From: Sphagnum compactum
Taxonomy: Eukaryota; Bryophyta; Sphagnopsida; Sphagnales
Assembly: GCA_965153455.1 (NCBI GenBank)
Contig: OZ234496.1
Coordinates: forward strand, 1,364,001-1,428,000
Reading direction: 5' to 3'
DNA length: 64,000 nt
A program made the position numbers and the translations under genes. The notes under the pieces were generated by a model, which worked only from the letters and a program-made list of their open reading frames with translations, did not search any database and was not told the DNA's origin. Position 1 is the first letter of the stretch; each line of letters opens with the position of its first letter. Below are positions 1-12,180 of this stretch, one piece after another.

Positions 1-525
1 GGCAATATTGAAAATTTGGCAATATTTTTCCCCAAAAAGTAACAAAATTAGTCAAACAAACCTACACTTGGAAAAAACTTTCCATCCCCAAAAATTCTTT
101 AATGTAAATTTCAAAATTCATTGAAATTATTTCAAAATATTAGAAATATCCGATGCGTAGACCAAATCAAGGTTTCTTTTCTTTTCTTTTAATTGAACGT
201 CAATACCCGGACCAGAGAGATCCATTTGACGACAATGGATCAAATCTAGTATTTTTGGGGGCTTAATGTGATGACAATGGGGCCTTACTAAAAAAGGTCA
301 AGGTACCTATGTGGGTGCCCAGGCTCACCCTGGCAGGGCCCAGTGAAGCAGCACCTACACTGGTACCTTCACCTTCTCTAGTGAGGCCTCTTAAGCCCTC
401 AGCCATGGGCATTACCAGAATCGGTCTCACCTGAGGTAGTAGGGGGCCCATGCTTGACTCTGCCTCATGTGAACCCTTACTATAATAAAAGGCTGCAGCG
501 TGGAGCTTTACCCTAGACTCCAGAT
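1..525. other. AT-rich intergenic DNA with a dispersed-repeat patch
   Basis: No gene is supported here. A short GC-richer patch at about 340-400 (CACCTACACTGGTACCTTCA, then a GAGGCCTCTTA segment) recurs in slightly diverged form at about 39570-39630, so it is part of a dispersed repeat. The 62-codon open frame on the minus strand over this patch is low in protein character and I do not call it. Confidence 0.5.
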
Positions 526-529
526 GTCA

Positions 530-1790
530 TGTTTATGATGTTAAGAAGCAACACATATGTACCAATTTATAGAGTAAATTTTGTTGTGGTGATGATGTTT
601 ATAACGTTAAGAAGCAACCCATAAAAAATCATAGAGTAAAAAAATTCTTTTGATATTCATAATGTTGAGAAGCTACCATAAAAAAATTATAGAATAAAAA
701 CTTTCTTGTGATGTTTATAATGGCTAAGGAGCAACCCATAAAACATTTATAGAGTAAAAATTTGCGTGTTTTGTGATGTTTATAATGTTTAAGAAGCAAC
801 CTATAAAAAGTTTATACAGTAAAAAAATTTCTTGTGATGTTTATAATGTTAAGGAACAACCCATAAAAAATTATAGAGTAATGTTTTTGGTGTGATATTT
901 ATAATGTCAAGGAGCTACCCATAAAAAATTTATAGAGTAAAAAAAATCTTGTGATGTTTATAATGTTAAGAAGCAACTCATAAAAATTTATAAAGTTAAA
1001 AAAGTTCTTGTGATGTTTATAATGTTAAGAAGCAACTCATAAAACTTTATAGAGTTAAAAAAAATCTTGTGATGTTTATAATGTTAAGAAGCAACTCATA
1101 AAATAAATTTATAGAGTTAAAAAAGTTCTTGTGATGTTTATAATGTTAAGAAGCAACTCATAAAAATTTATAGAATTCAAAAAGTTCTTGTGATGTTTAT
1201 AATGTTAAGAAGCAACTCATAAAAATTTATAGAGTTCAAAAAGTTCTTGTGATGTTTATAATGTTAAGAAGCAACTCATAAAATAAATTTATAGAGTTAA
1301 AAAAGTTCTTGTGATGTTTATAATGTTAAGAAGCAACTCATAAAATAAATTTATAGAGTTAAAAAAGTTCTTGTGATGTTTATAATGTTAAGAAGCAACT
1401 CATAAAATAAATTTATAGAGTTAAAAAAGTTCTTGTGATGTTTATAATGTTAAGAAGCAACTCATAAAAATTTATAGAGTTAAAAAAGTTCTTGTGATGT
1501 TTATAATGTTAAGAAGCAACTCATAAAATAAATTTATAGAGTTAAAAAAGGTTCTTGTGATGTTTATAATGTTAAGAAGCAACTCATAAAATAAATTTAT
1601 AGAGTTAAAAAAGTTCTTGTGATGTTTATAATGTTAAGAAGCAACTCATAAAAAATTTATAGAGTTAAAAAAGGTTCTTGTGATGTTTATAATGTTAAGA
1701 AGCAACTCATAAAAATTTATAGAGTAAAATTTTTTCTTTTGACGACTAGGCTATAATGTTTAGAAACAACCCATTAAAAAAAAGGAGTTA
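530..1790. repeat. Satellite-like tandem array, ~60 bp unit, 21 copies
   Basis: A unit of about 57-63 bp containing TGATGTTTATAATGTTAAGA, AGCAACTCATAAAA and TTTATAGAGT is repeated head to tail 21 times by my count of the AAGCAAC core. The right two thirds (about 950-1730) are nearly identical; the left seven copies and the last copy are diverged, which suggests recent expansion from the middle and right. Two length classes (ATAAAATAAATTTATAG and ATAAAAATTTATAG) are interspersed. Repeats abut with no unique spacers, so this is not a CRISPR array. Confidence 0.95.
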
Positions 1791-3560
1791 TAGAGTAACA
1801 TTGTTTTTCTTCACGGCTTTTACCATCCATGAGTACGAGTGCAAGTGTTGGTTCACCCAAGGCAATGTGGCGGTCGGTGGAGATCTTTATAGGTGGAACA
1901 ACAATAGCTGTAAAGGAAGAAGAAAGGAAGGGTGAACTAGGGGAGTAAATGTACGATTTGTATGGTGCCAGTATTGCATTCAGCTTTGGTGCGTGATTTG
2001 AGGAGCATTTCATGCAAACAAAAGTTATATACAAACTCGACAAAGTCCTTACTCTTCCACCTCACCTTTGTTCTTACTATGCTTTTTTTCTAATAAATGT
2101 TTTTACTAACCTAAATCTCATTTAGGTTTTTTTTTTTTTTTTTCTTCCTCCGGGGTTCCCTCTTTCCCTCTTGTGTACAAATTGGGTTCCAAAGTAGACT
2201 TTTTGCACTCACTTCTTAAACAAAGCTAATTAATTGGGTAATTAATAGGAGAAAACAATTCGGTACATAGAAAAGAGAATAAAAAATGCGTTGTTGTTCA
2301 TAGTATTACCCACTAACCAATTTCAATTTTCTTACTCCCCATTCATTGTTGTACTAAAATTTTGTGCAAATTGTATTGCATAGTATAACAATTTTTTGTA
2401 TCAAATTGCATACAAATTGCGCCACCCAAAATTTCACAAAAGGAGGGTTTTTTTTTTAAAAAAAAATTATTGGGTGTGGTACGGATGGATGGACGGACGG
2501 ACGAAGCAGCTTTATACTTCAGTCAAATGTTTTTTTTTTGGGGAAGGTTAGTAGTGGGTCCCCATGGTTTTTCCCCATTGTTGTGAACAACAACAACACT
2601 TACCTCGTCCACTATTCAATGGTTGAATTCAGCACTTCATTCCACATATCTAGAGAAAAATATATATATATATATATAGGTGTGAAGGGGACGACGATGT
2701 GAGGGACAACCACACAAGTTGCAACAAAAAGGCAAGCGAAAGAAAGGGAGTACACCACGGCCAAGTTCATGGCCCACGGGGAAGAAATTTTGTTGCAGCA
2801 AAGACAAGTGAAAAGAAGGAAGGGACTATGTGGTCATGTTCATGGCCCACCCACGAACGAAGAAAAATAGCACAATCACAATTCACCTTCCGTTCACCTT
2901 CCGAGTGTGGAGGGCAGAAAGGGGGGAGGGGGGTTACGAGGGTTGAATAGGTTTTGAATTTCAACAAAACACACACACACACACTCGGCACGGTGGTGTG
3001 TGTTGGACCCGAGAGGACTAGGGTCTACTTCCCTTTCACAAAATCAGGCAAAACGGAAGAAGCTGCATCCGAGGTTCGGAAAGGGACTAGAAAGTCCACA
3101 TTTTGGATTCCTGTAAAAGAGCGTCCTCCTCCGATATGGAGAGTAAATGGCCGGCCACATGCGAACCAGCACCCACAAGCGCCGCGCGCACCATGAAGGA
3201 TGGACGGTAAGTGGTAAGGAAACAGTTTTCTGTTGGGTTCCAGTTCCATAAACTAACCATGGTGGTTAGCTCAGTCAGTTGGTAGGTAGTAAAAAAAACA
3301 GCCCTCTCATTTAATTAGAAACTATCTACTTAGTTAGTTAGTAGTTACCTATTTTCCTACCTATCTACCTATATATGAGACCTAATTCTTACAAAATTGG
3401 TTACCAAGGTTAAACCAAATATTAACTCAGTTGAGGTTCATCCACAACTGAGTAAATAATGGGCATCCAGTGGATGGATGGTAAGTGTGCTGGTGGGTGC
3501 TGGTTCACTTGTGGCTGGAGAGTAGTGGCTAATGACTCGAGTAGTACAGTAAAAAGCCCA
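1791..3560. other. Intergenic DNA with simple repeats and a local duplication
   Basis: No convincing gene. At about 2715-2870 a segment is imperfectly duplicated in tandem (each copy has GTTGCARCAAAG-like sequence, then a purine-rich tract, then TTCATGGCCCAC). There is an AT dinucleotide run near 2660, a GGAC/GGAT run near 2487, a CA run near 2970, and CTAC/TTAG tetranucleotide tracts at 3320-3375. Open frames here overlap on both strands and look like chance. Confidence 0.5.
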
Positions 3561-4560
3561 CGCACTCAACAAACAACAACCGAGTGCAGTGCGGCAGCAG
3601 AGCATTACCGACACTGAATGTCATCTCCCTTGTTTATAGCCTTCTCCAGAAAACTAAACCCTATTCTCACTTCTGGCTATTTGAAAAACCTCCAAAACCA
3701 CTTCAGTTTCCAAAAATTAAAAATTAAAAAAAAATCAATTTCTCTTTTTGGCGAAACTTCAAAAAAAAAAAAAAAAAAAACTGCTCCCAAGAGACTACTA
3801 ATGCAGTAAGGTATGGATTTCATGACTTTGGTGGTTACACTATTCTTTGGTTACATAATTATTTATTATTTTATTTTGCAATCTCTGGATTTTGAAGAGG
3901 ACACAAGCAAGCAGCCAAAGGGCATATTTCTTTGCAGTCAATGTTGGAAGAGGAAATCAAGTTCTCAGAGGGTTGTTTTTTGTGTTGTGTATTGCAGCAG
4001 AAGTCTTCTTCATAAGTTCATAGAATCTCTTCTTACAAAGCAAAACAAAGTCAAAGTATGAAGTCCAATCTTCATACTTAAATATATATCTGGTCCAATC
4101 TTCTCATATATCCCATGAATGAGATTACAAATCCAAACCTTAAAATTCTAAATTCTAAAACTCAAAAGTCTTTGGTAAAATAATTTCAGCCAAAATCAAG
4201 CAAGGGATGATGAGATAGCAAAGCTAGATTAAGCAGCTTGTACAGGAACCCAACAGGAGCAACTCTGTCAGGATTCATGCTACGGAGATTTCACACTTAC
4301 CCAAACCCACATTTTCCCACATCTGCTCATAAGCTAGTGTGCAAAACAGTTGACCTATCATTTACTTTGAAGAAACAGGAGCCTTCACAAAGCACCACCT
4401 TCAAGTACTCCCATTTTTCTCACATTTCTGCTGCATCTTTAGCTATATTACCTCCAAAATACTCAGCTAGTCATTTTGGTGTGGCTACAAATAACAGGTT
4501 TGTGTTTTCAAAGAGACAGTGGGGTTTTGCATAACCAGTCTGTCCAGGACACTCTCAACA
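3561..4560 (+). other. Possible transcribed region with coding-like frame at 4238-4534
   Basis: The frame at 4238-4534 (internal ATG at about 4277) encodes a Ser/Phe/His-rich and basic but acid-poor peptide that starts MLRRFHTYPN and ends FSKRQWGFA before a TAA. That composition would fit a mitochondrial targeting sequence, but I see no mature domain in frame downstream and cannot name the protein. A second ATG at 3618 opens 63 codons that run into a poly-A tract at 3761-3780. Either could be a first exon, a pseudogene or chance; there is no splice structure I trust. Confidence 0.2.
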
Positions 4561-5500
4561 CAGGAGCTTCCAAAAGCCGCGGGGCTTGAGAAAGACAGAC
4601 AGATATGGTGATTGAAGAAATGCTTAGAAGATCCCAAATTCAGAACCAATATAGAGCCTAGATCTTGTTGTACTAAATGGTGCTCGGTCAGGGTGTTGAG
4701 AAATTTTTATCAAGAAATTTTATTAAGAAATTTTTATCAAGAAATTTTTGGCCAAGCTTCTTCATGTGTGTCCAAATCTAATGCCATGGCTCGAAATTGG
4801 GGTAAGCCCTAAACCCTGCCATGCCATCAGCCCTGAGTGTCTCTCTGTATCCAATAGTTCAGTCAACCATCACAAGACGGGAAAATAAGTCCTAACAGAT
4901 CCAAAACAAAATGCAACAGGAATGAGTAAGTATCCTTTGTGAAACCCACTCTTCAGAGCAGATTATTATTCCATAATTTGATGATCTGCTCTGAAAAAAA
5001 TTGGGCAAACAAATCAATCATACAGAAATCTGTCTGTATCAAGTTTCTGTCACATTTCCAGAAGTTAAAAGTATATTGATGGGGATTTTTATGTCATTGG
5101 TAGAATCCGGTGTGCTACTGATTCAGAACCACAACACATTTGCAAGTGGTGGCCATGAATTCCAACCATCAGGCTATTGGCAACATACATAATTTTTTGT
5201 GAATACAACATAGTTTGCTATCCTAACTAGAAAAACATCAGATCACCAATTTCGTAATATGGTCCATATTCCACTTTGCTCAGAAGTTGGAGCAAGGTCT
5301 TAAGTTATGCCTATGATTTTACCTTCAAACAATTTTGAGTGAGTCTTGAAGCAGTTGACAGCAGCAGCAACATGTGCACCCATCAAAAGATTGGACACTA
5401 ATACAGGCTCTCAAGCATTCCTATGCACATATGAACCCTAAAGGCTGTTAGATGCCACAAGAAGAAGCAGTTGGGTAGCGATGAAGGATTAAATACTGTA

Positions 5501-5722
5501 CTAATTGACCATAAGAATATAGGTGCTGCATGATACTCCAGCAAAACTAATCTTGGGTAGGCCACAGAAGGGACTCTTTGCAAGGAGCTTGAAATCAAAA
5601 TCATCAACAAAAGGATTGATCATCTCTTTCAATGTGCCAATCATGGCCTGTACCCACTGTGTAGAGTCATTTCTTTCAAACTCACTCACTGCTATTGTCT
5701 TCTCTTTGCTGCCAAAAGCCAT
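5501..5722 (-). CDS. Unrecognised coding-like exon
   Basis: From the ATG at 5722 the minus strand reads 73 codons (MAFGSKEKT, then FERNDSTQWVQAM, then NPFVDDFDFKLLAKSPF). The composition is balanced and globular, unlike most frames nearby, and the opposite-strand frame is much less protein-like. I do not recognise the family. The conserved-looking part ends at about KISFAG, after which the frame soon stops, so this may be one exon of a longer or decayed gene. No neighbouring exons were found with confidence. Confidence 0.3.
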   Translation of the reverse strand: MAFGSKEKTIAVSEFERNDSTQWVQAMIGTLKEMINPFVDDFDFKLLAKSPFCGLPKISFAGVSCSTYILMVN

Positions 5723-5759
5723 GTTGACAAGCACTCAAGAGCCATGTTCACACTAAACT

Positions 5760-7270
5760 AAGTTCCAACAACAAATAATAAACTACAATAAATTAATGTC
5801 TTACAATAAATACCTAACATACCCATACAATATAATTTCATGTTTTAGCATGTTCGTGAACTGAAGTAGTCAACTCCCTTGAAAATGAAGAATCATGTGA
5901 ATTGAGATTTCAAAATGCCATTGCTTGGGATCACCATTCATGTACAATCATGGTGGGAATCTAAGTGGTTGATCACTTTTCTTTCACGCAGACCAAAAAC
6001 TTCTCACTCTATAACATAAAATGCTTTGGCATTCCCATGGACTAGTGGATCTTATTGATTCTACTTTAAGGTTTTACATCAGTCTTATATGAGATAAATG
6101 AAGGTGTGTAGGTTAACTAATTAGAACTAAGTTGTGTAACTAGACCTTGCTAATCTTAGAGAAGAAAGTTTCTGTGTATCTCTTTGCTCCAGTGACTTTT
6201 TTAGTTTGCAATTTTTTGATTTCGCAAATGTGGCCATTTTTTGCGGGGAAAACTCCTCTCGCACCAACGAAAACACAAATTTCCCAAGTTTTTCCTCAAT
6301 TTTTGTCTAGCAAAATAGTGAAAATTCACTGCACAAAAACTCACCACTTTGCTCATATACTTGCTAACATTCACCAAAACTGCACTGGATCTATTCAAAG
6401 ATCAAATTTTTATACCCTTACCAGGGCAGGTATAATCCAGGTTGAAGGCTAAGGATAGTGAAATGTTTGCTGCAGCTGCAAAGGTTGGAGGGAAAGGGCT
6501 GAATCGGAGATACTGATGGAGCTTTACCTCAAATTCATCCACCTTAATCCTCAAATGTTTCTTTCTTCTTCTTTTCATCTATTTCATCCTCTTCTCTCCA
6601 CTCCTCAAACCATCCCCCCCTTCCTGATGTCCAATTAAACACTAACTCTGGCCTTAGTGACAACATGTGAAGGCAAGATACTTAATAGTGTACTTGAGAC
6701 AGATTCAAATTAGATCTTAAAGCAGATTCCACAATAGAGATATATGTAAAGTCACCTTGTCTTCACCCTGTCTTTGGACCTCCTTTCACCCCCTAACCCC
6801 TCTTTTAGTGGTATCCGCAAAGTAAGGAAATTTTATAAAATCTCAGTATGAAATGCTGAAACTCAGTACGAAATGCTGAGCATTTAATGCACAAGGTTCG
6901 AGGGGAATCATAGTAGCTGTGCCGGTAGTAGCAATGAAAATGTAATTAGCAGCAGTGGAGGCGCTCAGGAAAAAAAGAAAGACAGGGTGTTTCCTGAGTT
7001 TCACCCCCCCCCCCATTCCTCTCCATATCATTGGCTTCTGAGACACTAAGGTGGAAATGGGTATACAACCATGTGTACAGAGCTGGGTTTTAAGGAATCT
7101 AACAAATCAAAGTTTTTGTCCCAAATTTCAGAAGCATTTGGAAGATTTAGGTCTAATCTCAGCTAGCACTCAAGTGGCATATAAAATGAAAGAACAACAA
7201 AGCTTACATCCAGAACTAGGTTACTACAAATACTATTACTGGTGGAATGACACTGGACTACCAGTACTGT
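5760..7270. other. Intergenic DNA, nothing convincing
   Basis: AT-rich sequence with scattered short frames, including 101 codons on the plus strand at 6147-6452 that show no recognisable domain and a hydrophobic, Phe-rich composition typical of chance frames in this DNA. A poly-C run lies near 7005. It abuts the 3' end of the gene at 7271-8139. Confidence 0.4.
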
Positions 7271-8139
7271 TCAATGTTTATTTCTTCTGAAGAAGAATCT
7301 CGACCACCATGATACCTTGCTATGAGGAGGAGGGGCTGGAGAGGCCTCTCCTCTTGGAGTGTCTGGCACCATAGCCGCAGGAGGCTTGTTCTTTGACGGT
7401 CTCCTGTTTGACCTTGAAACCCAAAACAATAGATAACATTTAGGTCCAGCAAATTAAAAGGATTTGCAACTTGTAACAGATAGGTATTGGAATCAAAATT
7501 TAAAAAGCATTACTTTACTATGAAGCAAATAGAAGATGAAGACCTCTTGGTATAAGACAGAATTGATGCAGGTTTTTCATTCAAAGTGCAGAAAATTGTT
7601 AAACTGGCAACAAACCTCCTTGGAGAATTCTTAAAACTCTTTGAAGTTTCAGTATGTAAAAGTTGAACAATAAATGATCTAGGGTTTAGGGCTTAGGGTA
7701 AACCCTAAACCCTAAATAATGTGGTTCAATAAACAGCATTCTTGACAATCCTAGTTACTGTTCAGCAAATAGTCAGAATTATGTACCTTAGTTCACAATG
7801 TTTTGTGAACTTCTTTTCATCCTCGTTCCATCCAATACTGATGACAGAACAGTCGATCAATTCATCACTACTCATACTCTCAACAACATCCTTACCATGC
7901 CACACACTCAGTGTCCAGTATGTTTGATTTGGATCACTCTCAACCAAATAGTCAGCCTCTCCCACAATATTTGTCTGTCGCGGACTACTTTCAGTAGTTT
8001 CAACTGTTACATTGCGATTCGGTTGATTTCTGGTTCCCAACAAGTTAGCTCGCCGTGTATACTCCCCGTTCGATGTCTGTTCAAACAACTGAAGAGTTTT
8101 ATCAGTATCATTGACAAGAGTCGTCTTCAGTTTACCCAT
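7271..8139 (-). CDS. Small plant protein resembling DUF7748, two exons
   Basis: Exon 1 is 8139-7787 (ATG at 8139; donor AAG|GTACAT) and exon 2 is 7412-7271 (acceptor TTTCAAG|GTC; TGA at 7271-7273). Together they give 164 aa. The frame is continuous across the junction, which supports the splice. The protein begins MGKLKTTLVNDTDKTLQLFE, has a compact beta-rich-looking body with YWTLSVWHG, and ends in a proline-rich linker plus a basic aromatic tail (WWSRFFFRR). That layout (an N-terminal K-TT-VN-T strand and a C-terminal WW/F/R tail) matches what I recall of the plant DUF7748 family; the function is unknown. A GTG upstream extends the frame but is an unlikely start. A possible acceptor (AAAGTCAG) just 5' of the ATG hints at a 5' UTR intron. 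The family name is from memory. Confidence 0.7.
7681..7716. repeat. Inverted telomere-type repeats inside an intron
   Basis: The sequence reads AGGGTTTAGGGCTTAGGG and is immediately followed by TAAACCCTAAACCCTAAA. These are two short runs of plant telomere-type repeat in opposite orientation, meeting head to head. They lie within the single intron (7413-7786) of the DUF7748-like gene. Confidence 0.85.
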
Positions 8140-8843
8140 TATTATCTTTTGCGGTGGCACTGACTTTTGCAGCTAGGGCTTCACTTTGTCCCTGCACAAG
8201 GAGAGGAGAAAGTCATGTCATCAGCATTGTCCACCAGTTTCAAACATCACTTAAGCTAACAGGAATATTTGCATATTAGAAAAACTATCACATTGTCACA
8301 GGAATTTGGAGAGTTCCGGAGGAAAATCTCTTCTTCATTTCCATGCTGACACAGAATATTTCAAAAAAATGAATCAGTGAAAAAATCTCAATATGGATAA
8401 AGGCACAATTTTCTTAAGTCTTAGGATGTCTCTCACCCCTTTGCGTCAGTATTTCCACTGATCAGGTGGTCTATCATTACAACCAAATGTGCAAAAGACA
8501 TCAATAGGATGCATATGAAATATCATGAAAACTCGAGGTACCGTCAAAAGAGATATTGAAGGACCTTCATGCACTCTTACATTTGATTTCTGGCACATAT
8601 GGTTCTTCTCAAAGATGCTGAAAGTATTTTTAGCTGTCTAAATTTAAAAAGCATTTTAGTAATCCAGGGTGGCCTATCTCCAATCCTACATGAAAACCAT
8701 CATGAAATGCAGAGTACAGGACACAAAGTAACATATCAGTTCCAGTCATAAATTAGTGATAACCCATGAGATCTTGGCTTGATACCTGCTAGGCTGGTGG
8801 TGGTGATGATGCTAATGCTGATGGTGGTGATGACAATGGTGAT

Positions 8844-10174
8844 CTATGAATCACGGTGATGACAGAGTATGGCAAAGCAACTGGCCACAGTAATGCCTGA
8901 AAAAAGAATCAGAGCTAGAATCACAGCCCCAATATATAAAGGCTCCAATCCTTTTGATGTTTTTCTTTCAACCCGTGTCTTAGGGAATTTGAAGTTTTTC
9001 CCCTCTTTCTTCAACAACAAAATCCGCGATTGCAAAGCCTGCAGTTAAAAAGGTCCAGCTTTGTGAGAACCCTGCACAAAGGCATAATGGACAAATCTTC
9101 TTGTGTCTACCTGACCTAACCATTGTTCAAAATCTACATGATGCCCACTGTGCAAAATCCACATACCCATTCTGCAAATCATGAAAACCATTATGTTATG
9201 GAATGTGCCAGGTAAAGTTGATTGGGCCCGTTCAGAAATTTTGGGTAACCCAAATTCCTTAGGTTACTGGGCCATTGTGGCCTGTACTCAACAGGTTCCC
9301 TAATATGTAATGGTTTGCATGTGGCCTTTTCTGTATCTAATTAGTCCCCTTACAAGGCCCGATGGACCAGTTTGCCTGACCTAATTATTGCTCAAAATCC
9401 ACATACCCACCCATTCTGCAAATCCATCTGCAAGCCCATTCGTGCAAATCATGAAAACCATTAAGTTATGGAACATGCCGGGTACAGGCCGTTGTGCCTG
9501 TTTCACTGCCCCGTTCAAAAAGAAAGATGGGGAGATAGAAATGCTGTCACCTTGGAATCAGCTGTTTCTTCTTCGAGAGCTTTCCTGTGCACGCTGTAGT
9601 CCTTGAGCTTCATATACACACTTACAATAGTAGCTATTGAAGCCAACAGGGACAGCGACACAGGGCCCCAAGATTGCTGGCACTGGATAAGGCTTGTCTG
9701 CGCCACAGCAGTAAGAACCACACCTTGAAACACAGAGTAAAACCCGATCAACTGGTACAACTCATTTTTGGCGTTGATGCTTCGAGTGCTCTTTTTCTCT
9801 ATCCTCAACGATGACACCTGAAACCGTTTCTCCCACTCCGTCAGAATCCGTTTCAACTTTGGCACACTATCTATTTCAAGCAAACACTCAGCCTCTATCT
9901 CGCTTGGATTCACCGGCTCACTGTCCACCACCACCACCTCCTCGTCGTTCCTCTCGGCTGATGCTGCAGGAGGCCCCCGATCCGCCAACTCTATCTCAAA
10001 ACCGTTGGTCGAGTCCCTAGTCTCCGACTCCCACACAAAACCGTCGCGCTCTGGAAGCAAAGCCCTAGTCTCGGAGTTCTTCAGAGTAGAAGATGGAGCT
10101 CCATCTTGTTCTTCAATATTACGATCGATGTTGACAACGAAACTAAATTCCTTCTCTAATGCAGCTTTGGCCAT
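8844..10174 (-). CDS. Plant three-span membrane protein, two exons
   Basis: Exon 1 runs 10174-9551 (first ATG of the frame, M-A-K-A-A-L-E-K; donor AAG|GTGACA) and exon 2 runs 9038-8844 (acceptor AACTGCAG|GCTTTG). Both junctions are phase 0 and together encode 272 aa. Residues 1-120 are acidic and polar. A coiled-coil-prone stretch with a KRILTEWEKRFQV motif follows. Two membrane segments come next (around LIGFYSVFQGVVLTAVAQ and SLSLLASIATIVSVY), then a charged helix carrying the splice junction, a KNFKFPKTR motif, and a third membrane segment near the C-terminus (YIGAVILALILFSGI). The layout resembles uncharacterised plant transmembrane proteins; no enzymatic motif is visible. The intron holds a duplicated segment. 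The 5' side (10175-10400) is GC-richer and probably holds the promoter and leader. Confidence 0.75.
9098..9518. repeat. Duplicated ~140-bp segment in intron
   Basis: Two imperfect direct copies (about 9098-9235 and 9368-9518) share CTGACCTAAYYATTG, AATCCACATACCCA and CAAATCATGAAAACCATTA. Both lie inside the intron of the membrane-protein gene and are separated by about 130 bp. Confidence 0.75.
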
Positions 10175-10195
10175 TCCATTCAGAAACTGGACCAA

Positions 10196-10749
10196 GAAGA
10201 CGTAACAACATCGAGTGTGAAGGCAGGCAGGAAGGCAGCTCGCTCGCTCGCTCGCTGTTTGAAAGTTCGCCTTCTCCGCGTCTGTCTACTCTCGACTGCA
10301 ACCAGCGAACGTTCTCTCGTCTCTTCCCACTTGTCGAGCTTGCCGACACTTCTGCGCGGGCAGATGCAAAACAAATCTGCTGCTGGCATACTGGCTCTTT
10401 ACGGGCAGATGAAAAACCAATCTTCTGCTCGCTTACACAATGGCTCTGCCCTCTAATTAATTGTATGGCAGAGCCATTATTGAGGATGATAAACAGGCCT
10501 TTACGTGGGCAGAGCCATTAAGGATGATAAACAGCCCTCAAGGATGATAAACATTCAACATATTAGACATGGTGCGTGGCCTTGAATTGGAAACACGTGA
10601 AATGGCGGTTGCTTTTTTTAGATGAGAACTTGCAAGACATTTGTTGCAAGGAAAGAACTTGGGGAAATTACAAGGAAGGGAGCTCAAAAGTCTGACGAAA
10701 AGCAAGATTTAAGAAAAATGTCATAGCTCTCTCTCTCTATATATCTATA
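10196..10749 (-). promoter_or_regulatory. Probable promoter/leader of the membrane-protein gene
   Basis: This stretch is clearly GC-richer than its surroundings and includes a GCTC run (10238-10257). It lies directly upstream of the minus-strand start at 10174, where a plant gene leader would be expected. No clear TATA box could be assigned. Three short copies of AAGGATGATAAACA occur at about 10490-10550, upstream of the leader. Position and composition are the only evidence. Confidence 0.3.
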
Positions 10750-11009
10750 GTCTGAACCCCGTGCCTAATGCACAGGTGTGTAATAAATGAACATTAAATA
10801 AAACTGATGTTTTCTTGGGGGTAGAACAGGCACAATTCCATGATGAAAATGCCCAGAGATCTATTTCCAAAATTATTTTGCAGATTTTACTGGAGTATAA
10901 TATCTCTGGGGGGCAAATTACTGGAGTGGTCTGAATCAACAGATTACATCGTGTAATGATCCATTATTCTGCCCTGATCATTGTCCTCAAACCTGTGAAT
11001 GTCGAGATT

Positions 11010-11345
11010 GAACATTCTAGATAGGTTGGTTACACACTGGAATGGGTTTAATTCCCTCCCCCATTCAACATTTTGGATAAGTTGGTTACATTACTGGAAT
11101 GGGTTTGGTTCCCTCCCCCCATTGAACATTCTGGATAAGTTGGTTACAGTACTGGAATGGGTTTGGTTCCGTCCCCCGTTGAACAGTCTGAATAAGTTGA
11201 TTACGCACTCGAATGAGTTTGGTTCCCTGCCCCATCAAACATTCCAGATACGTTGGTTACGTACTGGGATAGGTTGGTTACTTACTGGAATGGGTTTGGT
11301 TCCCTCCTCCCATTGAACATTCTGGACAGGTTGGTTACGCACTGG
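11010..11345. repeat. Minisatellite, ~57-bp unit, ~6 copies
   Basis: The unit contains CATTCTGGATAAGTTGGTTA, ACTGGAATGGGTTTGGTTCC and a CTCCCCC block. Copies diverge from one another and one is expanded by a partial duplication. The array ends exactly where a Helitron-type hairpin (11350-11366) begins. Confidence 0.9.
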
Positions 11346-12180
11346 AACGCCGTGCCTAATGCACAGGTGTGTTATTTCAACAATGTTTGGTTCATGTTTT
11401 AGTTTTTTTTCAAAACTTTTATCTTTTTAATTTTTAATTTTTATGCGTTTTCTGTTTTTATTATTATTTTGTATAATAAAAATAAAGTGTTTCTTTGTCA
11501 CTTTTGTATTTTTGTTTATTTGGATGCAAGTTTGAAGTTTGGAGAAAGAAGACACACTTCATTCTTTTTCAAGTAGGGTTTTTCTTCATTATTATAATTT
11601 TTATTTTTCTTATTTTCTACTCTTTATTTGTTTTCTTCTTTTTTGTAATTTTTTTTAAAAAATGATTTTACTGTATTTTCCTTTCCTTGTTTCATTTGTT
11701 TCCATTCCTTTTTTATAGTTTTTGTGTTTTTACTTTTTTTTGTTTATGTTTGTTTCATGTTTTAACTTTTTCTATTCTTATTTTGTCTATCTTCATTTTT
11801 TTTCTATTTTTATGTGTTTATTTATTTATTTAATTTCTGTTTTCTTTTCAAAAAAATTCTAGTTTTTCTAATATGTTTTATAATAAAAATAACTAAAAAA
11901 AACTTTTTTATTTTTGTTTGATTAGATGCAGGTTTTAAGTTTGGAAAAAGAAGACAAACCTCTTTTTTTTTTCAAGTATGGTTTTTTTTCTCTTTCTTTT
12001 GCTCTCTGTTTGGTTTCTTATTTTTTTTCATCTATTTTTAAATTTTTTTTCAAGATTATTTTACTATATTTCCCTTTTTTGTTTCATGTTTAAGTGTTTA
12101 CAAAAAGTTTCTAATTGTTAAAGTGTTTTTCTGTTTTTATTTTTTTTCTAGTTTTTTCCCTTTTAAAAATATATATTTGT

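Noticed and set aside
530-1790. Possible CRISPR-like array
   Set aside because: Units abut directly with no unique spacers, and the DNA is plant nuclear; it is an ordinary tandem satellite.
2699-3249. Overlapping frames on both strands
   Set aside because: Mutually overlapping, built over a local duplication and simple repeats, without recognisable domains.
3262-3290. tRNA D-arm-like sequence (TTAGCTCAGTCAGTTGG)
   Set aside because: No B-box or pairing acceptor stem follows within tRNA distance.
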